A stretch of 64,000 bases of DNA from Archivesica marissinica (lineage: Eukaryota > Mollusca > Bivalvia > Venerida > Vesicomyidae): contig CM026400.1 of NCBI GenBank assembly GCA_014843695.1, forward strand, positions 34,242,435 to 34,306,434, given 5' to 3'. A program made the translations under genes and the position numbers. Shown one piece after another: positions 46,374-60,900 of this stretch. Below the pieces are notes generated by a model, which was not told where the DNA came from, ran no database searches, and worked only from the letters and a program-made list of their open reading frames with translations. How positions within the stretch are numbered: position 1 is the stretch's first letter; the number at the start of each line of letters is the position of its first letter.

Positions 46374-46745
46374 ACCACAGTAATCTGAAAACAAATCATC
46401 AAAACTTAGTGTTGTCTTTCTAACCTTCATACCACAGTAATCTGAAAACATATCATCAAAACTTAGTGTTGTCTTTCTAACCTTCATACCACAGTAATCT
46501 GAAAACAAATCATCAAAACTTAGTGTTGTCTTTCTAACCTTCATACCACAGTAATCTGAAAACAAATCATCAAAACTTAGTGTTGTCTTTCTAACCTTCA
46601 TACCACAGTAATCTGAAAACATATCATCAAAACTTAGTGTTGTCTTTCTAACCTTCATACCACAGTAATCTGAAAACAAATCATCAAAACTTAGTGTTGT
46701 CCTTCTAACATTCATACCACAGTAATCTGAAAACAAATCATCAAA
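46345..46745 (-). repeat. 57-bp array of seven splice acceptors plus ATGs
   Basis: On the minus strand each unit reads GATGATTTGTTTTCAG, ATTACTGTGGTATGAAGG, TTAGAAAGACAACACTAAGT. It thus holds a polypyrimidine-AG acceptor, a start codon and the first codons of sulfotransferase exon 1. Possible exon starts are 46384, 46441, 46498, 46555, 46612, 46669 and 46726. The 57-bp unit is 19 codons, so read-through adds (KVRKTTLSFDDLFSDYCGM)n. The distal copy carries AATG/AGAAGG changes (MNVRRTT). Confidence 0.9.
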
Positions 46746-48486
46746 ACTTCTCTAGCCTCTTACGCCAGCAACATTGTTCTATCTCCCGCTTCTATCGCTA
46801 GCCCCATACGCCAGCAACATTGTTCTATCTCCAGCTTCTATCTCTAGCCCCATACGCCAGCAACATTGTTCTATCTCCAGCATCTATCGCTAGCCTCATA
46901 CGCCAGCAACATTGTTCTATCTCCAGCTTCTATCGCTAGCCTCATCCGCCAGCAACATTGTTCTATCTCCAGCATCTATCGCTAGCCTCATACGCCAGCA
47001 ACATTGTTCTATCTCCAGCTTCTATCGCTAGCCTCATCCGCCAGCAACATTGTTCTATCTCCAGCTTCTATCGCTAGCCTCATCCGCCAGCAACATTGTT
47101 CTATCTCCAGCTTCTATCTCTAGCCCCATACGCCAGCAACATTGTTCTATCTCCAGCATCTATCGCTAGCCTCATACGCCAGCAACATTGTTCTATCTCC
47201 AGCTTCTATCGCTAGCCTCATCCGCCAGCAACATTGTTCTATCTCCAGCATCTATCGCTAGCCTCATACGCCAGCAACATTGTTCTATCTCCAGCTTCTA
47301 TCGCTAGCCTCATCCGCCAGCAACATTGTTCTATCTCCAGCTTCTATCGCTAGCCTCATCCGCCAGCAACATTGTTCTATCTCCAGCATCTATCGCTAGC
47401 CTCATACGCCAGCAACATTGTTCTATCTCCAGCATCTATCGCTAGCCTCATACGCCAGCAACATTGTTCTATCTCCAGCATATATCGCTAGCCTCATACG
47501 CCAGCAACATTGTTCTATCTCCAGCTTCTATCGCTAGCCTCATACGTCAGCAACATTGTTCTATCTCCAGCCTCTATCTCTAGCCCCATACGCCAGCAAC
47601 ATTGTTCTATCTCCAGCTTCTATCTCTAGCCTCATACGCCAGCAACATTGTTCTATCTCCCGCTTCTATCGCTAGCCTCATACGCCAGCAACATTGTTCT
47701 ATCTCCAGCTTCTATCGCTAGCCTCATACGCCATCAACATTGTTCTATCTCCAGCTTATATCGCTATCCTCATACGCCAGCAACATTGTTCTATCTCCAG
47801 CTTCTATCTCTAGCCTCATACGCCAGCAACATTGTTCTATCTCCAGCTTCTATCGCTAGCCTCATACGCCAGCAACATTGTTCTATCTCCAGCTTCTATC
47901 TCTAGCCTCATACGCCAGCAACATTGTTCTATCTCCAGCTTCTATCACTAGCCCCATACGCCAGCAACATTGTTCTATATCTAGCCCCATACGCCAGCAA
48001 CATTGTTCTATCTCCAGCTTCTATCGCTAGCTTCATACGCCAGCAACATTGTTCTATCTCCAGCTTCTATCACTAGCCTCATATGTCAGCAACATTGTTC
48101 TATCTCTAGCCCCATATGCCAGCAACATTGTTCTATCTCCAGTTTCTATCGCTAGCCTCATACGTCAGCAACATTGTTCTATCTCCCGCTTCTATCGCTA
48201 ACCTCATACGCCAGCAACATTGTTCTATCTCAAGTTTATATCGCTAGCCTCATACGCCAGCAACATTGTTCTATCTCCAGCTTCTATCACTAGCCTCATA
48301 TGTCAGCAACATTGTTCTATCTCCAGCTTCTATCACTAGCCTCATATGTCAGCAACATTGTTCTATCTCTAGCCTCATACGGCAGCAACATTGTTCTATC
48401 TCCAGCTTCTATCTCTAGCCTCATACGCCAGCAACATTGTTCTATCTCCAGCTTCTATCACTAGCCTCATACGCCAGCAACATTGT
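46746..48486 (+). repeat. 46-bp minisatellite
   Basis: About 38 copies of GCCAGCAACATTGTTCTATC, TCCAGCTTCTATCGCTAGCC, TCATAC, with shortened units near 47978, 48100 and 48370. It abuts the 57-bp array directly at about 46746. It is in the 5' flank or first intron of the sulfotransferase gene. Confidence 0.95.
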
Positions 48487-48956
48487 ATTGTTAATGGAGA
48501 TTTAAATCGTGAATTTGTGTAGTTGAAATTATGAACTAGCGAATGTCGCCACAAGTCTCGTAAAAAGGGGACTGATATTTCATGAATGGGGCTGGCACAG
48601 GATGTTGTAACTCTCCAGTACGGCCTACAGATGCACGTATATAAATAATACATAAAAATTCCATGACCTCATTACTTGTCATCATTTATCTAATATATAC
48701 TGACCTATGTTAACCTTGCTTTACATTTTATTACTGGTTTGTCATAACCCAAAAGTCCATAACATGATAAATGTCCATAACATATGTTACATCAGTTTCA
48801 AGAACTCGAACTAGGGTTTTATACCTCGTGCATACACTCCTGTCACCTGTCGCAATTCATAAAGTCATAGTCCATTTTGAAATGACTGTCACAATATCTA
48901 TATATGTTGTTATGTAATTGTTTAATACTGTTTGTTATAATACCAGTATTACCACC
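48487..48956. other. Unassigned single-copy stretch
   Basis: No exon, RNA gene or repeat recognised. It could hold a 5' exon or promoter of the sulfotransferase gene on the minus strand, but nothing shows it directly. Confidence 0.35.
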
Positions 48957-48970
48957 AACTCTTAGCTTAG

Positions 48971-49204
48971 CGGAAGTCGTGATAGCGCAGTGGATGCGCG
49001 TTCGCTTCAGGTGCGAAAGGTCCGGAGTTCGAGCCCCACTGGAGCCGTTAGGATTGTGCCCTTCGGCAAGGCATTTAAATTCCACATTGCCTCTTCTCTC
49101 TCCCTCGTGGCGATGGATTCCATCAGGAATGAGGTCTCGAGAGTGATTTATATAAGTTGAAATAACTTGTTTCGCAATCGAGCTAAGATAAATTTGTATA
49201 AACT
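48971..49204 (+). repeat. SINE-A copy 4 with 14-bp target duplication
   Basis: Best-preserved copy: GGAAGTCGTGATAGCGCAGT to AAATTTGTATA, flanked by AACTCTTAGCTTAG at 48957-48970 and 49205-49218. Confidence 0.93.
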
Positions 49205-49494
49205 AACTCTTAGCTTAGTTTAGTTTAATCATATTTTATTTTGCTCTATTATGACACAGACTACATACAATATATGCAAAGAAAGCAAACATGGGTCGAG
49301 CCACAAGTTCTTACAACATTAGAGACGGCTCTTCCCAAATAATGGTTTAAACACACACACAACAGCTATAAACAAATCCATTTGCCCCAATACTGTTTGT
49401 TATAATAAAGTAATACATCTTTTTAAAAAATACTTTTTTAAGAAACTTAGATTAGTACGAAAATAATTATGTACATGTGCAAAAGATGAGATAT

Positions 49495-50425
49495 AATCAA
49501 TCGTTGTCGTCATCATTAATCACCTGTATGATCACTCGTTATCATTAATCACCTGTATGATCACTAGTCATCATTAATCACCTGTATGATCACTAGTCAT
49601 CATTAATCACCTGTATGATCACTCATTATCATTAATCACCTGTATGATCACTCGTCATCATTAATCACCTGTATGGCCACTCGTTATCATTAATCACCTG
49701 TATGATCACTCGTCATCATTAATCACCTGTATGATCACTCGTCATCATTAATCACCTGTATGATCACTCGTCATCATTAATCACCTGTATGATCACTAGT
49801 CATCATTAATCACCTGTATGATCATACATTGTCGTCATCATTAATCACCTGTATGATCACTCGTTATCATTAATCACCTGTATGATCACTCGTTATCATC
49901 ATCATTAATCAACTGTATGATCATTCATTGTCGTCATCATTAATCACCTGTATGATCACTCGTTATCATCATCATCATCATTAATCACCTGTATGATCAC
50001 TCGTTATCATCATCATTAATCCCCTGTATGATCATTCATTGTCGTCATCATTAATCACCTGTATGATCACTCGTTATCATTAATCACCTGTATGATCACT
50101 AGTTATCATTAATCATCTGTATGATCACTCGTTATCATTAATCACCTGTGTGATCATTCATTGTCATCATCATTAATCACCTGTATGATCACTCATTGTC
50201 ATCATCATTAATCACCTGTATGATCACTCGTTGTCGTCATCATTAATCACCTGTATGATCACTCATTGTCATCATTAATCACATGTATGCTCACTCATTG
50301 TCATCATCATTAATCACCTGTATGCTCATTCATTTTCATCATCATTAATCACCTGTATGATCACTCATTGTCATCATCATTAATCACCTGTATGATCATT
50401 CATTGTCATCATCATTAATCCACTG
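49495..50425 (+). repeat. ~27-bp minisatellite (ATCATTAATCACCTGTATG)
   Basis: About 32 units of ATCACTCGTCATCATTAATC plus ACCTGTATG, with extra CATCAT triplets in some. Each unit has a CACCTG E-box-like hexamer. Confidence 0.92.
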
Positions 50426-50429
50426 CATG

Positions 50430-50955
50430 GTAGCTAAATGGCTGTCGTTTGTATGGAGATGTAATAGTATATTAACCTAAATCTCTATGTAGTCCTAGTA
50501 ATATCTATGGAGGTGGGATAGATATGACAACTACTTACCCACTGCATGATAGCTAAATGGCTGTCGTTTGTATGGAGATATAATAGTATATTAATCTAAA
50601 TCCCTATGAAGGAAAGGGTTAAATGGCTGTCGTTGTATGGAGATATAATAGTATATTAACCTAAATCCCTATGAAGGAAAGGGTTAAATGGCTGTCGTTG
50701 TATGGAGATATAATAGTATATTAACCTAAATCCCTATGAAGGAAAGGGTTAAATGGCTGTCGTTTGTATGGAGATGTAATAGTATATTAATCTAAATCCC
50801 TATGAAGGAAAGGGTTAAATGGCTGTCGTTTGTATGGAGATGTAATAGTATATTAACCTAAATCCCTATGAAGGAAAGGGTTAAATGGCTGTCGTTTGTA
50901 TGGAGATGTAATAGTATATTAACCTAAATCTCTATGAAGGAAAGGGTTAAAACTA
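50430..50955 (+). repeat. ~65-bp minisatellite
   Basis: Seven copies of GGTTAAATGGCTGTCGTTTG, TATGGAGATGTAATAGTATA, TTAACCTAAATCCCTATGAA, GGAAAG. It is joined directly to the preceding array. Confidence 0.92.
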
Positions 50956-51380
50956 ATAGTCAGTTTCATATTTGATCTAGACAAGTTGCTGTTCAGTTTA
51001 CATGGGTAAATTTCAGTTGAAAATGTACAGATTTTTTCTGAAAATCTGTTCGATATTAGGAAAAGAGGGGTTCCATTTTAAAGAGGTGTTTTACAATGAA
51101 CAAAGAAGGGAAACATTCAGGACCAAGAAATGAGTTCGGTTTGGAGGGAATTCCAGTTTAGAAAGTTTTGAGGGGTTTCACTGTATTTTTACAAAATCTC
51201 TATAATTCAAATAATAAGACCAGCAACTCTCTCCAAATAATAATAGCTGGCTATAAATGAAATAGATCTAACAATAATTTATGAATTCATTATCATAATT
51301 ACTTATACAGTACTGTTGATGAATATCAATTAAGCATGTCATGCTTAGTAAGCTAAACACATCAATGGAACTTGAATTGC
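50956..51380. other. Unassigned stretch, possible MITE end
   Basis: GAGGGAATTCCAGTTTAGAA and GGGGTTTCACTG near 51145-51182 look like a DNA-transposon end, but no matching inverted end was found. No gene seen. Confidence 0.3.
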
Positions 51381-51385
51381 AGGTT

Positions 51386-51604
51386 ATGTGTTGTGTTTTA
51401 CGTTTATTTATCGTCGCTACCGGTTACCCATATGAGCAACGCTTCCTGAAGAGATTAATCATTTTAGATTTGTGGAGGATAGTGCAATGATACATACAGA
51501 GACCCATTCCAGAGTATCCTCTGGTTCTTTTTCATGTACGTGCACGGTGTAAAGCACCGACACGAGACCTCGGTTTAATGTCCCATCTGAAAGACTGTTA
51601 ATAA
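51386..51604 (-). repeat. SINE-C, head missing
   Basis: Tail (TTTTACGTTTATTTATCGTC, CATATGAGCAACGC) and body (ACACGAGACCTCGG) present. It ends at GAAAGACTGTTAATA, the same truncation point as the 36090 copy. Confidence 0.85.
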
Positions 51605-51727
51605 ATTGATTTGAAGGTTAAAATTGTACAAATTGTATTAAACTAGTGTATATTCTGTATTAACTATAATTTTGACATAAATTCACATATTTGGTGATAT
51701 GAGGAAATAGGATAATACAGATTCCAA

Positions 51728-51836
51728 AGTGTTAATTAGATGGGTACTAATTAGATGGGTACTAACTAATTAGATGGGTACTAATTAGATGGGTACTAAC
51801 TAATTAGATGGGTACTAATTAGATGGGTACTAATTT
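51728..51836 (+). repeat. 15-bp repeat (TTAGATGGGTACTAA)
   Basis: About seven copies with ACTAATTAGATGGGT variants, 80 bp before the large CACGTG array. Confidence 0.85.
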
Positions 51837-51915
51837 GAATATCGGTACATTTTATATTTCTTTCCTAATTTCCATAATTCTTTCTGATATGTATTTTTAG
51901 TTTAATCATATTTCA

Positions 51916-54900
51916 TAATGATACAACACGTGGTACATACAACACGTGGTACATACAACACGTGGGTACATACAACACGTGGTACATACAACACGTGGGT
52001 ACATACAACACGTGGGTACATACAACACGTGGTACATACAACACGCGGGTACATACAACACGTGGGGGTACATACAACACGTGGTACATACAACACGTGG
52101 TACATACAACACGTGGTACATACAACACAACACGTGGTACATACAACACGTGGTACATACAACACGTGGTACATACAACACGTGGTACATACAACACGTG
52201 GTACATACAACACGCGGGTACATACAACACGTGGGTACATACAACACGTGGGTACATACAACACGTGGGTTCATACAACACGTGGTACATACAACACGTG
52301 GGTACATACAACACGTACGCGGGTACATACAACACGTGGGTACATACAACACGTGGGTACATACAACACGTGGTACATACAACACGTGGGTACATACAAC
52401 ACGTGGGTACATACAACACGTGGGTACATACAACACGTGGGTACATACAACACGTGGGTACATACAACACGTGGTACATACAACACGTGGGTACATACAA
52501 AACGTGGTACATACAACACGTGGTACATACAACACGTGGTACATACAACACGTGGGTACATACAACACGTGGGTGGGTACATACAACACGTGGGTGGGTA
52601 CATACAACACGTGGGTACATACAACACGTGGGTACATACAACACGTATGCGGGTACATACAACACGTGGGTACATACAACACGTACGCGGGTACATACAA
52701 CACGTGGGTACATACAACACGTGGTACATACAACACGTGGTGGTACATACAACAAGTGGGTACATACAACACGTGGGTACATACAACACGTGGGTACATA
52801 CAACACGTGGGTACATACAACACGTGGGTACATACAACACGTGGGTACATACAACACGTGGGTACATACAACACGTGGGTACATACAACACGTGGGTACA
52901 TACAACACGTGGGTACATACAACACGTGGGTACATACAACACGTGGTACATACAACACGTGGGTACATACAACACGTGGGTACATACAACACGTGGTACA
53001 TACAACACGTGGGTACATACAACACGTTGGTACATACAACACGTGGGTACATACAACACGTGGGTACATACAACACGTGGTACATACAACACGTGGGTAC
53101 ATACAACACGTGGGTACATACAACACGTGGTACATACAACACGTGGTACATACAACACGTGGGTACATACNNNNNNNNNNNNNNNNNNNNNNNNNNNNNN
53201 NNNNNNNNNNNNNNNNNNNNNNNNNNNNNNNNNNNNNNNNNNNNNNNNNNNNNNNNNNNNNNNNNNNNNNNNNNNNNNNNNNNNNNNNNNNNNNNNNNNN
53301 NNNNNNNNNNNNNNNNNNNNNNNNNNNNNNNNNNNNNNNNNNNNNNNNNNNNNNNNNNNNNNNNNNNNNNNNNNNNNNNNNNNNNNNNNNNNNNNNNNNN
53401 NNNNNNNNNNNNNNNNNNNNNNNNNNNNNNNNNNNNNNNNNNNNNNNNNNNNNNNNNNNNNNNNNNNNNNNNNNNNNNNNNNNNNNNNNNNNNNNNNNNN
53501 NNNNNNNNNNNNNNNNNNNNNNNNNNNNNNNNNNNNNNNNNNNNNNNNNNNNNNNNNNNNNNNNNNNNNNNNNNNNNNNNNNNNNNNNNNNNNNNNNNNN
53601 NNNNNNNNNNNNNNNNNNNNNNNNNNNNNNNNNNNNNNNNNNNNNNNNNNNNNNNNNNNNNNNNNNNNNNNNNNNNNNNNNNNNNNNNNNNNNNNNNNNN
53701 NNNNNNNNNNNNNNNNNNNNNNNNNNNNNNNNNNNNNNNNNNNNNNNNNNNNNNNNNNNNNNNNNNNNNNNNNNNNNNNNNNNNNNNNNNNNNNNNNNNN
53801 NNNNNNNNNNNNNNNNNNNNNNNNNNNNNNNNNNNNNNNNNNNNNNNNNNNNNNNNNNNNNNNNNNNNNNNNNNNNNNNNNNNNNNNNNNNNNNNNNNNN
53901 NNNNNNNNNNNNNNNNNNNNNNNNNNNNNNNNNNNNNNNNNNNNNNNNNNNNNNNNNNNNNNNNNNNNNNNNNNNNNNNNNNNNNNNNNNNNNNNNNNNN
54001 NNNNNNNNNNNNNNNNNNNNNNNNNNNNNNNNNNNNNNNNNNNNNNNNNNNNNNNNNNNNNNNNNNNNNNNNNNNNNNNNNNNNNNNNNNNNNNNNNNNN
54101 NNNNNNNNNNNNNNNNNNNNNNNNNNNNNNNNNNNNNNNNNNNNNNNNNNNNNNNNNNNNNNNNNNNNNNACAACACGTGGTACATACAACACGTGGGTA
54201 CATACAACACGTGGGTACATACAACACGTGGTACATACAACACGTGGTACATACAACACATGGGTACATACAACACGTGGTACATACAACACGTGGTACA
54301 TACAACACGTGGGTACATACAACACGTGGTACATACAACATGTGGATACATACAACACGCGGGTACATACAACACGTGGGTACATTCAACACGTGGTACA
54401 TACAACACGTGGGTAAATACAACACGTGGGTACATACAACACGTGGATACATACATCACGTGGGTACATACAACATGTGGGTACATATAACACGTGGGTA
54501 CATACAACATGTGGTACATACAACACGTGGGTACATACAACACGGGTACATACAACACGTGGTAAAACAACACGTGGGTACATACAACACGTGGGTACAT
54601 ACACACGTGGTACACACACACGTGGGTACATACAACACGTGGGTACATACAACACGTGGTACATACAACACGTGGTACATACAACACGTGGGTACATACA
54701 CACACAACAACACTGGTACATACAACACGTGGTACATACAACACGTGGGTACATACAACACGGGTACATACAACACGTGGGTACATACAACACGTGGGTG
54801 GGTACATACAACACGTGGGTGGGTACATACAACACGTGGGTACATACAACACTGGTACATACACACGTACGCGGGTACATACAACACGTGGGTACATACA

Positions 54901-57900
54901 ACACGTACGCGGGTACATACAACACGTGGGTACATACAACACGTGGGTACATACAACACGTGGGTATATACAACACGTGGGTACATACAACACGTGCGTA
55001 CATACAACACGCGGGTACATAAAACACGTGGGTACATAAAACACGCGGGTACATACAACACGTGGGTGGGTACATACAACACGTGGGTACATACAACACG
55101 TGGGTACATACAACACGTGGGTATATACAACACGTGGGTACATACAACACGTGGATACATACAACACGTGGGTACATACAACATGTGGGTACATATAACA
55201 CGTGGGTACATACAACATGTGGTACATACAACACGTGGGTACATACAACACGTGGTACATACAACACGTGGGTACATACAACACGTGGGTACATACAACA
55301 CGTGGGTACATACAACACGTGGGTACATACAACACGTGGTACATACAACACGTGGTACATACAACACGTGGTACATACAACACTGGTACATACAACACGT
55401 GGGTACATACAACACGTGGGTACATACAACACGTGGGTACATACAACACGTGGGTACATACAACACGTGGGTACATACAACACGTGGGTACATACAACAC
55501 GTGGTACATACAACACGTGGGTACATACAACACGTGGTGGTACATACAACACGTGGGTACATACAACACGTGGTACATACAACACGTACATACAACACGT
55601 GGTACATACAACACGTGGGTACATACAACACGTGGGTACATACAACACGTGGGTACATACAACACGTGGGTACATACAACACGTGGTACATACAACACGT
55701 GGTACATACAACACGTGGGTACATACAACACGTGGGTACATACAACACGTGGTACATACAACACGTGGTACATACAACATGGGTACATACAACACGTGGT
55801 ACATACAACACGTGGGTACATACAACACGTGGGTACATACAACACGTGGGTACATACAACACGTGGTACATACAACACGTGGGTACATACAACACGTGGG
55901 TACATACAACACGTGGTACATACAACACGTGGGTACATACAACACGTGGGTACATACACACGTGGGTACATACAACACGTGGGTGGGTACATACAACACG
56001 TGGGTACATACAACACGTGGGTACATACAACACGTGGGTACATACAACACGTGGGTACATACAACACGTGGGTACATACAACACGTGGGTACATACAACA
56101 CGTGGGTACATACAACACGTGGGTACATACAACACGTGGTACATACAACACGTGGGTACATACAACACGTGGGTACATACAACACGTGGGTACATACAAC
56201 ACGTGGTACATACAACACGTGGGTACATACAACACGTGGTACATACAACACGTGGGTACATACAACACGTGGGTACATACAACACGTGGTACATACAACA
56301 CGTGGTACATACAACACGTGGGTACATACAACACGTGGGTACATACAACACAACTGTACATACAACACGTGGTACATACAACACGTGGAGTACATACAAC
56401 ACGCGGGTACATACAACACGTGGGTACATACAACACGTGGTACAACACGTGGTACATACAACACGTGGGTACATACAACACGTGGGTACATACAACACGT
56501 GGGTACATACAACACGTGGTACATACAACACGTGGTACATACAACACGTGGGTACATACAACACGTGGGTACATACAACACGTGGTACATACAACACGTG
56601 GGTACATACAACACGTACATACAACACGTGGGTACATACAACACGTGGGTACATACAACACGTGGGTACATACAACACGTGGTACATACAACACGTGGGT
56701 ACATACAACAACATACAACACGTGGGTGGGTACATACAACACGTGTGGGTACATACAACACGTGGGTACATACAACACGTGGGTACATACAACACGTGGG
56801 TACATACAACACGTGGGTACATACAACAACGGGTACATACAACAGATACATACAACACGTGGGTACATATGGTACATACACGTGGGTGGGTACATACAAC
56901 ACGTGGTACATACAACACGTGGGTACATACAACACGTGTACGCGGGTACATACAACACGTACATACAACACGTGGGTACATACAACACGTGGGTACATAC
57001 AACACTGGGTACATACAACACGTGGGTACATACAACACGTGGTACATACAACACGTGGGTACATACAACACGTGGTACATACAACACGTACATACAACAC
57101 GTGGGTACATACAACACGTGGGTACATACAACACGTGGTACATACAACACGTGGTACATACAACACGTGGGTACATACAACACGTGGTACATACAACACG
57201 TGGGTACATACAACACGTGGTACATACAACACGTGGGTACATACAACACGTGGGTACATACAACACGTGGTACATACAACACGTGGTACATACAACACGT
57301 GGGTACATACAACACGTGGTACATACAACACGTGGTACATACAACACGTGGGTACATACAACACGTGGTACATACAACACGTGGATACATACAACACGCG
57401 GGTACATACAACACGTGGGTACATACAACACGTGGTACATACAACACGTGGGTACATACAACACGTGGGTACATACAACACGTGGATACATACAACACGT
57501 GGGTACATACAACACGTGGGTACATACAACACGTGGGTACATACAACACGTGGTACATACAACACGTGGGTACATACAACACGTGGTACATACAACACGT
57601 GGGTACATACAACACGTGGGTACATACAACACGTGGGTACATACAACACGTGGGTACATACAACACGTGGGTACATACAACACGTGGGTACATACAACAC
57701 GTGGTACATACAACACGTGGTACATACAACACGTGGGTACATACAACACGTGGTACATACAACACGTGGGTACATACAACACGTGGTACATACAACACGT
57801 GGGTACATACAACACGTGGGTACATACAACACGTGGGTACATACAACACGTGGGTGGGTACATACAACACGTGGGTACATACAACACGTGGGTACATACA

Positions 57901-60900
57901 ACACGTGGGTACATACAACACGGGTACATACAACACGTGGGTACATACAACTACGCGGGTACATACAACACGTGGGTACATACAACACGTGGGTACATAC
58001 AACACGTGGGTATATACAACACGTGGGTACATACAACACGTGCGTACATACAACACGCGGGTACATAAAACACGTGGGTACATAAAACACGCGGGTACAT
58101 ACAACACGTGGGTGGGTACATACAACACGTGGGTACATACAACACGTGGGTACATACAACACGTGGGTATATACAACACGTGGGTACATACAACACGTGG
58201 ATACATACAACACGTGGGTACATACAACATGTGGGTACATATAACACGTGGGTACATACAACATGTGGTACATACAACACGTGGGTACATACAACACGTG
58301 GTACATACAACACGTGGGTAAATACAACACGTGGGTACATACAACACGTGGGTACATACAACACGTGGGTACATACAACACGTGGGTACATACAACACGT
58401 GGTACATACAACACGTGGTACATACAACACGTGGGTACATACAACACGTGGTACATACAACACGTGGGTACATACAACACGTGGGTACATACAACACGTG
58501 GTACATACAACACGTGGGTACATACAACACGTGTGGGTACATACAACACGTGGTGGGTACATACAACACGTGGGTACATACAACACGTGGGTACATACAA
58601 CACGTGGGTACATACAACACGTGGGTACATACAACACGTACGCGGGTACATACAACACGTGGGTACATACAACACGTGGGTACATACAACACGTGGGTAC
58701 ATACAACACGTGGGTACATACAACACGTGCGTACATACAACACGCGGGTACATAAAACACGTGGGTACATAAAACACGCGGGTACATACAACACGTGGGT
58801 GGGTACATACAACACGTGGGTACATACAACACGTGGGTACATACAACACGTGGGTATATACAACACGTGGGTACATACAACACGTGGGTACATACAACAC
58901 GCGGGTACATAAAACACGTGGGTACATATATCACGCGGGTACATACAACACGTGGGTACATACAACACGTGGGTGGGTACATACAACACGTGGGTACATA
59001 CAACACGTGGGTACATACAACACGTACGCGGGTACATACAACACGTGGGTACATACAACACATGGGTACATACAACACGTGGGTACATACAACACTCGGG
59101 TACATACAACACTTGGGTACATACAACACGTGGGTACATACAACACGTGGGTACATACAACACGTGGGTACATACAACACGTGGGTACATACAACAAGTG
59201 GGTACATACAACACGTGGGTACATACAACACGTGGTACATACAACACGTGGGTACATACAACACGTGGTACATACAACACGTGGGTACATACAACACGTG
59301 GGTACATACAACACGTGGTACATACAACACGTGGTACATACAACACGTGGGTACATACAACACGTGGTACATACAACACGTGGATACATACAACACGTGG
59401 GTACATACAACACGTGGTACATACAACACGTGGTACATACAACACGTGGTACATACAACACGTGGGTACATACAACACGTGGGTACATACAACTGGTACA
59501 TACAACACGTGGTACATACAACACGTGGTACATACAACACGTGGTACATACAACACGTGGTACATACAACACGTGGTACATACAACACGTGGGTACATAC
59601 AACACGTGGTACATACAACACGTGGGTACATACAACACGTGGGTACATACAACACGTGGTACATACAACACGTGGGTACATACAACACGTGGGTACATAC
59701 AACACGTGGTACATACAACACGTGGTACATACAACACGTGGTACATACAACACAACACGTGGTACATACAACACGTGGTACATACAACACGTGGTACATA
59801 CAACACGTGGTACATACAACACGTGGTACATACAACACGTGGGACATACAACACGTGGGTACATACAACACGTGGGTACATACAACACGGGTACATACAA
59901 CACGTGGGTACATACAACACGTGGTACATACAACACGTGGACATACAACACGTGGTACATACAACACGTGGGTACATACAACACGTGGGTACATACAACA
60001 CGTGGGTACATACAACACGTGGGTACATACAACACGTGGGTACATACAACACGTGGGTACATACAACACGTGGGTACATAACTGGTACATACAACACGTG
60101 GTACATACAACACGTGGGTACATACAACACGTGGGTACATACAACACGTGGTACATACAACACGTGGGTACATACAACACGTGGGTACATACAACATGGG
60201 ATACATACAACACGTGGGTACATACAACACGTGGGTACATACAACACGTGGTACATACAACACGTGGGTACATACACACACAACAACAGTACATACAACA
60301 CGTGGGTACATACAACACGTGGGTACATACAACACGTGGGTACATACAACATGCGGATACATACAACACGTGGGTACATACAACATGTGGGTACAAACAA
60401 CACGTGGGTACATACAACATGTGGGTACATACAACACGTGGGTACATACAACATGTGGTACATACAACACGTGGGTACATACAACACGTGGTACATACAA
60501 CACGTGGGTAAATACAACACATGGGTACATACAACACGTGGGTACATACAACATGTGGGTACATACAACACGTGGGTACATACAACACGTGGGTACATAC
60601 AACACGTGGGTACATACAACACATGGGTACATACAACACGTGGGTACATACAACACGTGGGGGTACATACAACACGTGGGTGGGTACATACAACACGTGG
60701 GTACATACAACACGTGGGTACATACAGCACGTGGGTACATACAACACGTGGGTACATACAACACGTGGGTGGGTACATACAACACGTGGGTGGGTACATA
60801 CAACACGTGGGTACATACAACACGTGGGTACATACAACACGTACGCGGGTACATACAACACGTGGGTACATACAACACGTACGCGGGTACATACAACACG

